NCBI GenBank assembly: GCA_963836905.1
Contig: CAWIKY010000006.1
Coordinates: 868,001 to 932,000, forward strand
Source of the DNA: CAWIKY01 sp963836905
GTDB lineage: Bacteria > Pseudomonadota > Alphaproteobacteria > Caulobacterales > Hyphomonadaceae
Length of the DNA stretch: 64,000 nucleotides
Direction: 5' to 3'
How positions within the stretch are numbered: position 1 is the stretch's first letter; every line of letters starts with the position of its first letter. The position numbers were made by a program, and so were the translations under genes. Shown here one piece after another: positions 35,023 to 43,318 of this stretch. The notes under the pieces are model-generated. The model did not search any database. It was given only the letters and a program-made list of their open reading frames with translations, and was not told where the DNA came from.

Positions 35023-35985
35023 GTGTCCAGTCTTTCTAGAGCCGCCTCACGGATTCCATGGGGCTACGCTTTCAGGCGCTTGCTGATCGCGGTTCCTACC
35101 ATGCTTGCAATCATCACGGTCGCTTTCTTCATGATGCGCGCTGCGCCTGGTGGGCCGTTCGATACGGACCGCAAGCTGGCCCCGGCTGTCGAGCAGAAGA
35201 TCCTGGAAAAGTTCGATCTCGATAAGCCTCTTCCCGTCCAGTACGGGCTGTACCTTAGCGGCATTGTGAAAGGCGATTTCGGCCCGTCAATGCGCAACAA
35301 GGACAAGTCCGTTTCGGAACTGATCGGGGAGGGCCTTCCGGTGAGTGCGACCATTGGCGGCTTTGCGATGGCCCTTGCATTCCTGCTGGGCGGAGCATTC
35401 GGCATCATCGCGGGACTGAGACAGAATACCGTAACCGATTACAGTCTGATGGGGTTTGCCACCCTGGGCATTTCCGTCCCGTCCTACGTGACGGGGCCGG
35501 TCGCGGCTTTGATCTTCGCGGTCTGGATACCGTTGTTTGCGCCGGGCGGGCTCGAATTTGGCCGGATGACCCCGTATGTGCTGACGCTGCCCGTCATTAC
35601 GCTGTCGCTCTATTATATCGCCGGTGTTTCCCGCCTGATGCGGGCGAGCATGATCGAGACTATGCGGTCCAACCATATCCGCACCGCGCGCGCCAAAGGG
35701 GTGCCGGAACGCGATGTGATCCTGCGTCATGCCCTGCCGATCGCAATTCTGCCGCTCATCAGCTTCATCGGACCGGCAGCCGTTGGCGTCATTACCGGAT
35801 CTCTGGTGATCGAGCGGGTGTTCAGCCTTCCCGGCATAGGCTCCTTCTTTATCGATGGCGCGCTCAACCGCGATTATACACTGGTGATGGGCGTGGTGAT
35901 CCTGTTTGCCGGACTGATCATCGTCGTGAACCTGCTCGCTGATATTCTTTACGCCGTGCTTGACCCGAAAGTGAAATACACATGA
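35023..35985 (+). CDS. oligopeptide/dipeptide-type ABC transporter permease (OppB-like)
   Basis: A 320-residue inner-membrane permease with six helices (RRLLIAVPTMLAIITVAFFM is the first). The typical OppB start region APGGPFDTDRKL and the EAA loop ARAKGVPERDVILRHALPIA that touches the ATPase are present. The GTG start at 35023 has AGGGAA 4-5 bases upstream. It overlaps the next permease by 4 bases. No binding protein or ATPase gene is near, so those subunits must be elsewhere. Confidence 0.92.
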   Translation: MSSLSRAASRIPWGYAFRRLLIAVPTMLAIITVAFFMMRAAPGGPFDTDRKLAPAVEQKILEKFDLDKPLPVQYGLYLSGIVKGDFGPSMRNKDKSVSELIGEGLPVSATIGGFAMALAFLLGGAFGIIAGLRQNTVTDYSLMGFATLGISVPSYVTGPVAALIFAVWIPLFAPGGLEFGRMTPYVLTLPVITLSLYYIAGVSRLMRASMIETMRSNHIRTARAKGVPERDVILRHALPIAILPLISFIGPAAVGVITGSLVIERVFSLPGIGSFFIDGALNRDYTLVMGVVILFAGLIIVVNLLADILYAVLDPKVKYT

Positions 35986-36884
35986 TCGGACTTGCAGACC
36001 CCCGTTCGGTTCAGGCCATGGAGCAGTCCGCTATAAAGGGCCGCTCGCTTTGGGAAGATGCCCGCACGCGTCTTTTCCGGAACAAGGCGGCCGTGACGGC
36101 CATGATCATTCTCGGCCTTCTCATTTTCATTGCGCTGCTGGGACCGTTCGTCTGGCCGCATGACTATGACACGATCTACCGCGACCGCGTTGCCATCGCG
36201 CCGACCTTCGAGAACTGGCATGTTCTGGGGACCGATACGCTCGGGCGCGATCAGATGGTCCGGTTGATGTACGGCTTCAGGATCTCCCTTGCCGTCGGCC
36301 TGTTGGCCACGTTCGTCTCGCTCATCATCGGCGTGACATGGGGTGCAGTTGCCGGATTCTTCGGCGGACGCATCGACACGTTCATGATGCGGATCGTGGA
36401 CGTGCTCTACGCAATTCCGTTCATCTTCTTCGTAATTTTGCTGACCACGGTTTTCGACCGCAATATCTTCCTGATCTTTCTGGCAATTGGCGCCGTCGAA
36501 TGGCTTACAATGTCACGCATCGTACGCGGCCAGACCCTTTCGCTGAAAGGCAAAGAGTTCATTGAGGCCGCGCGTGCGGCGGGTGTCTCGCAGGCCGCCA
36601 TTATCCGGCGCCATATCGTTCCGAACATTATCGGGCCGGTTGTCGTCTATGTGACGCTGATCATTCCCCAGGTGATCCTGCTGGAAAGTTTCCTCAGCTT
36701 TATCGGGCTCGGCATCAACGAGCCGCTCACCTCGCTTGGGGTACTTATTGCCCAAGGCAAGGCGCAGATGTCGTCCAAACCCTGGCTTTTGCTATATCCT
36801 GCGGTCACCATGGCGGTGACGCTGCTCTGTCTGAACTTCATTGGCGATGGCGTTCGTGACGCCCTGGACCCGAAAGACCGCTGA
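35982..36884 (+). CDS. oligopeptide/dipeptide-type ABC transporter permease (OppC-like)
   Basis: A 300-residue permease. The OppC N-terminal cytoplasmic segment and first helix (AAVTAMIILGLLIFIALLGP), HVLGTDTLGRDQMVRLMYG and the EAA loop EAARAAGVSQAAIIRRHIVP are all typical, as is the end GDGVRDALDPKDR. It starts inside the oppB-like stop (ATGA), so the two are translated together and form a heterodimeric channel. The transported substrate is unknown. Confidence 0.92.
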   Translation: MIGLADPRSVQAMEQSAIKGRSLWEDARTRLFRNKAAVTAMIILGLLIFIALLGPFVWPHDYDTIYRDRVAIAPTFENWHVLGTDTLGRDQMVRLMYGFRISLAVGLLATFVSLIIGVTWGAVAGFFGGRIDTFMMRIVDVLYAIPFIFFVILLTTVFDRNIFLIFLAIGAVEWLTMSRIVRGQTLSLKGKEFIEAARAAGVSQAAIIRRHIVPNIIGPVVVYVTLIIPQVILLESFLSFIGLGINEPLTSLGVLIAQGKAQMSSKPWLLLYPAVTMAVTLLCLNFIGDGVRDALDPKDR

Positions 36885-36963
36885 AACTGGTCAGACCTGC
36901 TTAACCATAAGCCAATCCGTTCGTGGCATGTTCACCGCAGCACGCTGCTTCGGATGGACTCAT

Positions 36964-38115
36964 ATGACCACGACGGACGCTTTTGCATCGGCTGTTGCCG
37001 AACCGGACGCAAACCTTGCGATCTTCTCCCGTGCGTCCCGGCGACGAATGATGGGAATCGCAGAGTTTCTCGCTGTAGGCGGGCTCTCGCTCGTGATCCT
37101 GCCCTTCGCGATCTTTGCACCTGAAACCTCCTGGCTTGGCCTGACAGGGGCGACGGTCGCCGGTATCTGGCTGGTGTATGTTATCAACGACCCACACTTT
37201 GCAGCCTCCTACCTGATCTTTTACCGCAACATCCGGGCTAAGCTTACCGGCCAGGGCATCGCCGCAGGCGAGCGCTGGAGGTATTGGAGCGCGGGTGTGG
37301 TCATGCCCGGTGCGCTCTTCGGCTGGCTGGCATTTGCGATGGCCACAACGAGCGCATGGATGCTTTCCTGGGCAGTACAGGCGATGTTTATCCTGGTTGG
37401 CTGGCACTACATAAAGCAGGGCTTCGGGGTGCTCGTCGTATTGTCCGCCAGGCGCGGTATACGGTTTGACGGGCGCGAACGGCTCGCCATTCTGGTTCAT
37501 GCCTATTCAGCGTGGGCGCTTGCGTGGACGGGCGTCGAGCGCTTTGAGGGGCAGGGCGACATGGACGGAATCGCCTACGTCAATTTCAATCTTCCCGAGC
37601 CTGTCTACTGGTTGGCCCTCACCGTGTTCTGGGCTAGCGCCGCAGTCTTGCTCATCGTTCTGGGACGCAAATTCCTTGCTGCGCGGCAGTGGCCACCCCT
37701 TACTCCCTTCACAGGGTTCTTTGTCACGCTCTATCTCTGGCAGGTTCTGGTCAATGAATGGCTGGCTCTCGCCTTTCTCGTGCCCGCGCTGCATTCCCTT
37801 CAGTATCTCGTTTTCGTGTCGCGACTTGAAACCGGACGGGCGCGCGAGGCGGCCAAGAGCAGGCCTGCCAAAGGCCGCCGTCACATTTTTCTTTGGCGAA
37901 TTGCTCTCTTCGCAGTTTCGGCGCTGGGGCTTGGCTGGCTGATCTTTCATGCTGCTCCGAACCAACTGGACGCGGCCGTTGCCTATGACTGGGAAACCCT
38001 GGGCCCGACGGCCTTTCTCGCGGCTATCTCGGTTTTTGTGAACATTCACCACTACCTGATGGATAATGTGATCTGGCGACGCGGCAACCCGGAAACCCGC
38101 CACCTTTTCAGCTGA
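36964..38115 (+). CDS. multi-pass membrane protein of unknown function (383 aa)
   Basis: A protein with about nine to ten hydrophobic helices. Several conserved-looking His-rich motifs lie at helix ends: YVINDPHFAASY, VGWHYIKQGFG, ALHSLQYLVFV and VNIHHYLMDNVIWRRGNPE. The spacing of the histidines suggests metal or haem binding in the membrane, but I do not recognise the family. ATG 36964 is chosen because it begins shortly before the first helix; an ATG at 36928 is possible. It follows the oppBC pair on the same strand by 79 bases. Confidence 0.75.
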   Translation: MTTTDAFASAVAEPDANLAIFSRASRRRMMGIAEFLAVGGLSLVILPFAIFAPETSWLGLTGATVAGIWLVYVINDPHFAASYLIFYRNIRAKLTGQGIAAGERWRYWSAGVVMPGALFGWLAFAMATTSAWMLSWAVQAMFILVGWHYIKQGFGVLVVLSARRGIRFDGRERLAILVHAYSAWALAWTGVERFEGQGDMDGIAYVNFNLPEPVYWLALTVFWASAAVLLIVLGRKFLAARQWPPLTPFTGFFVTLYLWQVLVNEWLALAFLVPALHSLQYLVFVSRLETGRAREAAKSRPAKGRRHIFLWRIALFAVSALGLGWLIFHAAPNQLDAAVAYDWETLGPTAFLAAISVFVNIHHYLMDNVIWRRGNPETRHLFS

Positions 38116-38304
38116 AGCATTCCGCTTTTTTGTCCGGTCTTGGATGAAAGCATAAGGCGACGCATCCCTGCTTAGCAAACCTGTAACCTGCAAGAAGCAG
38201 TTCAGGTAGAATTATTCGTCTAAAAAACAATGCATTACAAGATAACTGACGGTCGTTTTAATCCGTGTAGTGACATACCGAAATATATCTGTCATATAAG
38301 TGAC

Positions 38305-38676
38305 ATGAAAACGATACAGATAGCCAGTGCGGCTTTAGTCTGTGTCCTCGGCGCGATGCCGATTGCACAGGCTTCCCCCCAGTCCTCCAACGAGGGCGAC
38401 ATATTTCGGATCAGTGTGACCGGTGACGAACTTCCGGCGCGCATGGGCGAGCTTGACTACCCCTACACGGCTGCAAGCCGGGGGCAGAGCGGTGCCTGCG
38501 ACCTGACAGTCGTGCTGCAACGCGATGGCCAGCGCGCCTCGCACAGCGTCGATCAATGCACCAGCGCTCAGTTTGAACGTACCGCCAACGAATTTGCCCG
38601 GACGCTTGCGTTCCAGCCCAAGGCTGCCGGCGATGAAGATGTACGACGCCTGACGATCAAGTGGTCGGCTGACTGA
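38305..38676 (+). CDS. small secreted protein, possibly TonB-C-like (123 aa)
   Basis: A signal peptide (KTIQIASAALVCVLGAMPIAQA) is followed by about 100 residues. The part ELDYPYTAASRGQSGACDLTV and FERTANEFARTLAFQPKA weakly resembles energy-transducer C-terminal domains that end in 'x-F-x-P', but no membrane anchor or Pro linker is present. Upstream lies an AT-rich 190-base gap with the near-repeat AGTGACAT at about 38267 and 38300. A strong terminator follows at 38741. Confidence 0.65.
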   Translation: MKTIQIASAALVCVLGAMPIAQASPQSSNEGDIFRISVTGDELPARMGELDYPYTAASRGQSGACDLTVVLQRDGQRASHSVDQCTSAQFERTANEFARTLAFQPKAAGDEDVRRLTIKWSAD

Positions 38677-38740
38677 TTTTCATGACCTGATATGCAGGAC
38701 GGTTTTGAGCCCCCTCAAGCAAGAGAGCGACCTGCAAGAC

Positions 38741-38772
38741 TGCCCCGATGGTTTCCATCGGGGCATTTTTTT
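38741..38772 (+). terminator. rho-independent terminator
   Basis: An 11-bp perfect stem TGCCCCGATGG / CCATCGGGGCA with a TTT loop is followed by seven T. It ends transcription of the gene at 38305. Its T tract abuts the convergent msrB stop. Confidence 0.93.
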
Positions 38773-38776
38773 GTCG

Positions 38777-39187
38777 CTAGTCGGCGGGGCGAAACTCAAG
38801 AACTACACCATTGATGCACCAGCGTTGACCGGTCGGTCGCGGTCCGTCCTTGAAGACATGACCCATATGCAGACCGCAAGTTCCACAATGGCACTCCGTC
38901 CGCGGATAGATCAATTTGAAGTCCGTCTTCGTATCGACAGCATTTTCAGTGACGGGCTGGTAAAAGCTCGGCCAACCGGTTCCGGAATCGAACTTGTGTT
39001 CGGATGACCAGAGCGCTGTCCCGCAGCCCACGCAGTGAAAGACACCATCGCGCTTTTCACTGTCGTGATTGCCGGCGCTGAACGCGCGTTCAGTGCCCTC
39101 TTTCACGCCGACCTTGAACTGTTCGGGTGTGAGGACGTTTTTCCAGTCAGCGTCGCTTCGATCCTTGTATTCGGTCTTTATGGTCAT
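38777..39187 (-). CDS. msrB: peptide-methionine (R)-S-oxide reductase MsrB
   Basis: A 136-residue repair enzyme that reduces methionine-R-sulphoxide in proteins. Zinc is held by two CxxC pairs (HCVGCGTALW and CHCGTCGLHMGHVF). SGTGWPSFYQPV is the substrate loop. The catalytic Cys lies in QRWCINGVVLEF, where most relatives have RYCIN: here Tyr is Trp. No signal peptide, so cytosolic. GGAG precedes the ATG by about 7 bases. Confidence 0.95.
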   Translation of the reverse strand: MTIKTEYKDRSDADWKNVLTPEQFKVGVKEGTERAFSAGNHDSEKRDGVFHCVGCGTALWSSEHKFDSGTGWPSFYQPVTENAVDTKTDFKLIYPRTECHCGTCGLHMGHVFKDGPRPTGQRWCINGVVLEFRPAD

Positions 39188-39278
39188 TGTGGCTCCGGGG
39201 GCGAGAGATAGATGGGTTAAGAGATATTTAGGGCGAAGGGCGCAATTTTTAAGAATTACGGTCCTGTGCGAGGCAGCG

Positions 39279-40574
39279 ATGACCCTTCAATCACATGTGC
39301 AGACACACGCATCGGCGTCCGGTGAGGCCGCCGCCCTCTTTCCAAGACGCTCGCGTTGCCGGCTCGATGGAAGCGCGCTGGAGACAGTGATGGATCTCGG
39401 TCAGCAATCGCTGACAGGCATTTTTCCGGCAACGCCGCAGACGCACGTAGATACCAGTCCGCTCGAGCTTGCCTTCTCGCCGACATCGGGTCTGGTCCAG
39501 CTCGCCCACGATTATCCCGGTGAACTGATGTACGGAGAGACCTATGGCTACCGTTCGGGTCTGAACGCGGCCATGACAGCGCATTTGACCCGCAAGGCCA
39601 ACATTCTGGAGCGGTTCGCCCGTCCGCTCTCGCCGGGGGATACCGTTCTCGATATCGGTTCGAACGACGCGACTCTTCTGAAAGCTTTTGAGACCAAGGG
39701 GTTGAACCGCATCGGCATTGATCCGAGCGCAGAAAAGTTTTGCCACTTTTATCCGGCCGATATCTCGCTCGCCGTCGATTTCTTCAGCGAGGCAACGTAT
39801 TTCCGCACCGCAGGCCGACCGGCGGATATCGTCACGTCCATCGCGATGTTTTATGACCTGCCAGACCCCGTCGCCTTCGCCCGGCAGGTCGCTAACGTGA
39901 TGGCAGATGACGGCATTTGGCATTTCGAGCAAAGCTATCTGCCCTTTATGCTGAACCAGTTGGCGTACGACACCGTCTGTCAGGAGCATCTGGAATATTA
40001 CAGTCTCGATGTGGTGCGCAGGATACTCGCCCGCGCAGAGCTCGAGATCGCCGATGTCACGACCAACACGGTCAATGGCGGCTCATTCGCGGTCACCGCC
40101 GTCAAGACGGGCAGCAAGCATCTGTCCCGCAACCCGCAAATCGTCGACTGGATGCTGGAAGAGGAAGACCGGCTGTGCCTGCGCGATGCGAAAACCTATC
40201 GCCGGTTTGCCGCGCGCGCACAGGCCCATGCCTATCAGTTGAAAGGGTTGCTCGCCAGTTTGAAGGCGTCCGGCAAGCGCGTTCTCGGATTGGGGGCGTC
40301 GACCAAAGGCAATGTCGTTCTGCAATATGCAGGCCTCGGCCCCGATATCATTGATGCGATTTCCGATGTGAACCCGGACAAATGGGAATGTGTGACCCCT
40401 GGGACGCATATCCCGATCATCTCCGAAGCGGAAGCGCGCGCCATGGCGCCTGATTATTTCCTCGTACTCCCCTGGCACTTCAAGGCCGGGATAGTCGAGC
40501 GCGAAGCCAGGTTTCTCGCGTCCGGCGGCAAGCTGATCTTCCCAATGCCGCAGATCGAGATCGTTGGCGGCTGA
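39279..40574 (+). CDS. SAM-dependent C-methyltransferase-like protein (sugar methyltransferase family)
   Basis: A 431-residue protein with the three-part layout of NDP-sugar C-methyltransferases. The N-terminal zinc-ribbon-like domain is at residues 20-85, the SAM domain follows with VLDIGSNDATLLKAF, and the family block FEQSYLPFMLNQLAYDTVCQ-EHLEYYSL carries the catalytic region; the C-terminal Rossmann-like domain has VLGLGASTKGNVVLQY. The two CxxC pairs that bind zinc in relatives are absent: CRLD and SPTS stand in their place. GAGG lies 5 bases before the ATG. No sugar-nucleotide genes are adjacent. Confidence 0.85.
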   Translation: MTLQSHVQTHASASGEAAALFPRRSRCRLDGSALETVMDLGQQSLTGIFPATPQTHVDTSPLELAFSPTSGLVQLAHDYPGELMYGETYGYRSGLNAAMTAHLTRKANILERFARPLSPGDTVLDIGSNDATLLKAFETKGLNRIGIDPSAEKFCHFYPADISLAVDFFSEATYFRTAGRPADIVTSIAMFYDLPDPVAFARQVANVMADDGIWHFEQSYLPFMLNQLAYDTVCQEHLEYYSLDVVRRILARAELEIADVTTNTVNGGSFAVTAVKTGSKHLSRNPQIVDWMLEEEDRLCLRDAKTYRRFAARAQAHAYQLKGLLASLKASGKRVLGLGASTKGNVVLQYAGLGPDIIDAISDVNPDKWECVTPGTHIPIISEAEARAMAPDYFLVLPWHFKAGIVEREARFLASGGKLIFPMPQIEIVGG

Positions 40575-40639
40575 TACTGGCAGAGGCGTATGGAGCGCGC
40601 TACATCGCCTGCAGGCATTGAACGCCTGAAGCTGGTAAA

Positions 40640-41710
40640 GTGAGCGCTGGAATGACCCTCGACAGATATACTACTCTTGGCCGGTCCGGCCTTGTCGTGA
40701 GCCCCCTTGCGCTCGGAACCATGACCTTCGGAACAGACCGCTGGGGAACCGATACCGAAGCCTCCCGTGATGTCTTCAACGCCTATGTCGACCGCGGCGG
40801 TAACTTCATCGATACGGCAGATGTCTATTCAGGTGGCCGCAGCGAGGAAATGGTTGGCATGTTTGTGCGGGACCGTAGCCTGCGCGCATCGACGGTTATC
40901 GCGACAAAGAGCGGGTATGCGAGCGGCGCCCATGTCTCCAGCGGCGGCAATGGAACCGTCCACATTCACGCCGCACTCGATGCGTCTCTGAAAAGGTTGA
41001 ATACCGACTTCATCGATCTCTACTGGGTCCATGTCTGGGACGGAGCCACGCCTGCCGAAGAGCTGCTGGACACGATAAGCAGCCTTATCCGGTCCGGCAA
41101 AATCAGGTATTGGGGAATTTCAAGCGCACCGGCCTGGTATATCGCGCAAATATGTATGCTGGCCCGGCAACACGGATGCCCCGCACCGATCGGCTTGCAG
41201 TTTTTCTATTCCCTCGTGAACCGCGAGATCGAGATCGAGCACATTCCGATGGCCGACACGTTCGGGCTCGGGATGATCCCGTGGAGCCCGCTGGCCTATG
41301 GGCTGCTTGCCGGAAAGTATGACCGCGGGACGGTTGGTGACGATGGCAAACGCTCGAACGAGAGACTGGCTGGGGAGAACCCGTTCGGTACACGGCTGTT
41401 CACGGAGCGTAACTGGAACATTGTGGATGTACTGAAGCGTGTTGCAGATGAGGCCGGCGCGCCCCCCGCTCGCGTCGCTCTGGCGTGGACAGCGACGCGG
41501 CCGCACGTTGTGTCAACGCTCCTTGGCGTCAGTAGTGTTGCGCAGCTTGAGGATAATGTTCAGGCGCTCGAACTGGACCTCTCTCCTGAACATCTGCGGG
41601 ATTTGAATGCGGCGACTGAACCGGAATCTTTCCTCGGAGGCATGTTCACGAAAGCCTTTCGCACGTCCGCCGTGTTCGGCGGAAATTCAGTAGTGCGATA
41701 CCCGCACTGA
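40640..41710 (+). CDS. aldo/keto reductase
   Basis: A 356-residue NADPH-dependent TIM-barrel oxidoreductase. Family signatures: the N-terminal TLGRSGLVVSPLALGTMTFG, NFIDTADVYSGGRSEE with the catalytic Asp and Tyr, VIATKSGY with the Lys, and LYWVHVWDGATPAEELL with the His. The C-terminal cofactor site follows (ARVALAWTATRPHV). Substrate unknown. Starts: GTG 40640 or ATG 40652, neither with a strong ribosome site. Confidence 0.9.
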   Translation: MSAGMTLDRYTTLGRSGLVVSPLALGTMTFGTDRWGTDTEASRDVFNAYVDRGGNFIDTADVYSGGRSEEMVGMFVRDRSLRASTVIATKSGYASGAHVSSGGNGTVHIHAALDASLKRLNTDFIDLYWVHVWDGATPAEELLDTISSLIRSGKIRYWGISSAPAWYIAQICMLARQHGCPAPIGLQFFYSLVNREIEIEHIPMADTFGLGMIPWSPLAYGLLAGKYDRGTVGDDGKRSNERLAGENPFGTRLFTERNWNIVDVLKRVADEAGAPPARVALAWTATRPHVVSTLLGVSSVAQLEDNVQALELDLSPEHLRDLNAATEPESFLGGMFTKAFRTSAVFGGNSVVRYPH

Positions 41711-41715
41711 ATACG

Positions 41716-41738
41716 AAAACGCCCGCACGAGGCGGGCG
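41716..41738 (-). terminator. likely terminator for the M23 peptidase gene
   Basis: A 7-bp GC stem CGCCCGC / GCGGGCG with a 5-base loop. On the minus strand it is followed by TTTT, so it would stop transcripts of the gene ending at 41770. On the plus strand there is no T tract. The U-run is short. Confidence 0.6.
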
Positions 41739-41769
41739 CAATTCCTGAGGTCAGGCTTTTATGAAGGCT

Positions 41770-43188
41770 TCAGCTTTCCGGATTGGTTAAGAGAGGCGCT
41801 GATGCAAGGGCGACAGGTTCGGACGTAGCGCCGCGCTGCCTGTCGATGGCTTCCATCTGTGCTTGGAAGGCCTTCAGGTGCTCACCTTCAAGCTGGCGTC
41901 CGGTCGGCAGTTTCAGGCTCATGGCATTGATCGCCTGGCCGTTCTTGATGACTTCATAGTGCAGATGTGGACCGGTTGATCGGCCAGTGGTCCCGACATA
42001 GCCGATGATGTCGCCCTGGCGGACACGCTTCCCGTTCTTGATGCCCGGTCCGTACTTGGACAGGTGAGCATATGCCGTTTCGAAGCCGTTCGAGTGCTGG
42101 ATCTTCACATAGTTTCCGTAACCACCAAATCGTGAGGCCTTGACGATGACGCCATTGCCCGCAGCCATGATCGGCGTACCCGTCCGGGCCGCAAAATCGG
42201 TACCCTTGTGCAGCTTGTTGAAGCCGGAAATAGGGTGCTTGCGGAAGCCGAATGACGACGACAGACGCGCGCCATTGATTGGCGTTTTCATGAGAAACTT
42301 GCGGGCGCTCTTGCCGGTCGAGTCGAAATAGTCGGTTGCGCCGTCATCTGATGGCGTGAAACGGTAATAGCCTTTCGAGAGAGCGCGCCCGTCGAACGCG
42401 GCATAGACGATCTCGCCGCTTTCCACGAACTGGCCGCGCTCGTCCACTTTCTCGTCATAGACGATCTCGAAACGGTCGCCAGGCTGCAATTCGCGCTGAA
42501 AATCCACGTCATAGCCGAAAATTTCAGCGAAATCATAAACCTGCTTGTCGCCCGCGCCATTATCGAGAGCAGCCTGATACAGCGTCGATTCCACCGTGCC
42601 GGTGACCCGTTTTGTCTGGTCGATAAGCTTGGTCTGCAATTCCCGGGCATGATATTGGCCGTTGGCATCCCGGGAAACCAGAATGGATGCGTCACGCTTG
42701 TGCCGAATCGAGAGGCCGCGCAGACCTTTGAAGGGCTGGCCATTGGCATCCGTGGTCGATGTTTCCCCGTAGGCGGTGATGCCAAGACCGACGCGCAGCT
42801 TGCGCGGGTCAATCAAGCCGGCGTCATAAACAGCATAAAGTGCGGCATTGGCGTCGTCGCGCGGCACGCCCATGCGGTCCATGACGGCTGTCAGCGTGTC
42901 TTTGGGACGAATTTCGTCGGCCGACACCAATCGCGTCTCGGTCGCCGCGATGTCGAGGTCCTGAAAGCTGGTAAGGGTCGCAACCGGCGGTACGACCGGG
43001 ATCAACGCGGCCTGACTTGCACTGGCGGATGACAGCTCACGGCTGTCAGATGAAACGAACTTCGCAGATTGGGTCGCAAAAATCGCGCCGATTCCAAGAA
43101 CGCTAAAAAGTACGGCAAAGGTCGCCGCGGATGAGGGGAACTTTCGTTCGTCTCCAGAGTTGTTCTTTGGATCAAATACGCCGACCAC
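41770..43188 (-). CDS. M23 family murein endopeptidase (LytM domain)
   Basis: A 472-residue cell-wall protein. One membrane anchor near residues 22-40 (AATFAVLFSVLGIGAIFAT), a LysM/OapA-like middle part (VSADEIRPKDTLTAVMDRMG), then the M23 domain with SSFGFRKHPISGFNKLHKG-TDFAA, AHLSKYG and HLHYEVIKNG, holding the Zn ligands. It cuts peptide cross-links or activates amidases in the periplasm. The GTG start has AGGAGG 5-6 bases upstream, a strong site. It is divergent from ydbH. Confidence 0.93.
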   Translation of the reverse strand: MVGVFDPKNNSGDERKFPSSAATFAVLFSVLGIGAIFATQSAKFVSSDSRELSSASASQAALIPVVPPVATLTSFQDLDIAATETRLVSADEIRPKDTLTAVMDRMGVPRDDANAALYAVYDAGLIDPRKLRVGLGITAYGETSTTDANGQPFKGLRGLSIRHKRDASILVSRDANGQYHARELQTKLIDQTKRVTGTVESTLYQAALDNGAGDKQVYDFAEIFGYDVDFQRELQPGDRFEIVYDEKVDERGQFVESGEIVYAAFDGRALSKGYYRFTPSDDGATDYFDSTGKSARKFLMKTPINGARLSSSFGFRKHPISGFNKLHKGTDFAARTGTPIMAAGNGVIVKASRFGGYGNYVKIQHSNGFETAYAHLSKYGPGIKNGKRVRQGDIIGYVGTTGRSTGPHLHYEVIKNGQAINAMSLKLPTGRQLEGEHLKAFQAQMEAIDRQRGATSEPVALASAPLLTNPES

Positions 43189-43318
43189 TAAAACCTCCTG
43201 CTTTCGCGCTGTTTTCCGGGGTGTCTTTAGAGTTAACGGAAGTTGTTAAAAAAGGCGGAATTCCCTAACGGATTGTGCAAGAAGTCTGCCAGTTTACCGA
43301 TTTCCGTGAGTTATTCCT

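Noticed and set aside
38110..38132. Possible terminator after the membrane gene ending at 38115 (six T run)
   Set aside because: The stem has only two short 3-bp parts with a mismatch, too weak to support.
43230..43250. Two TTAA motifs before ydbH as a full CtrA site
   Set aside because: The gap is 9 bases, not the 7 needed for the CtrA consensus.
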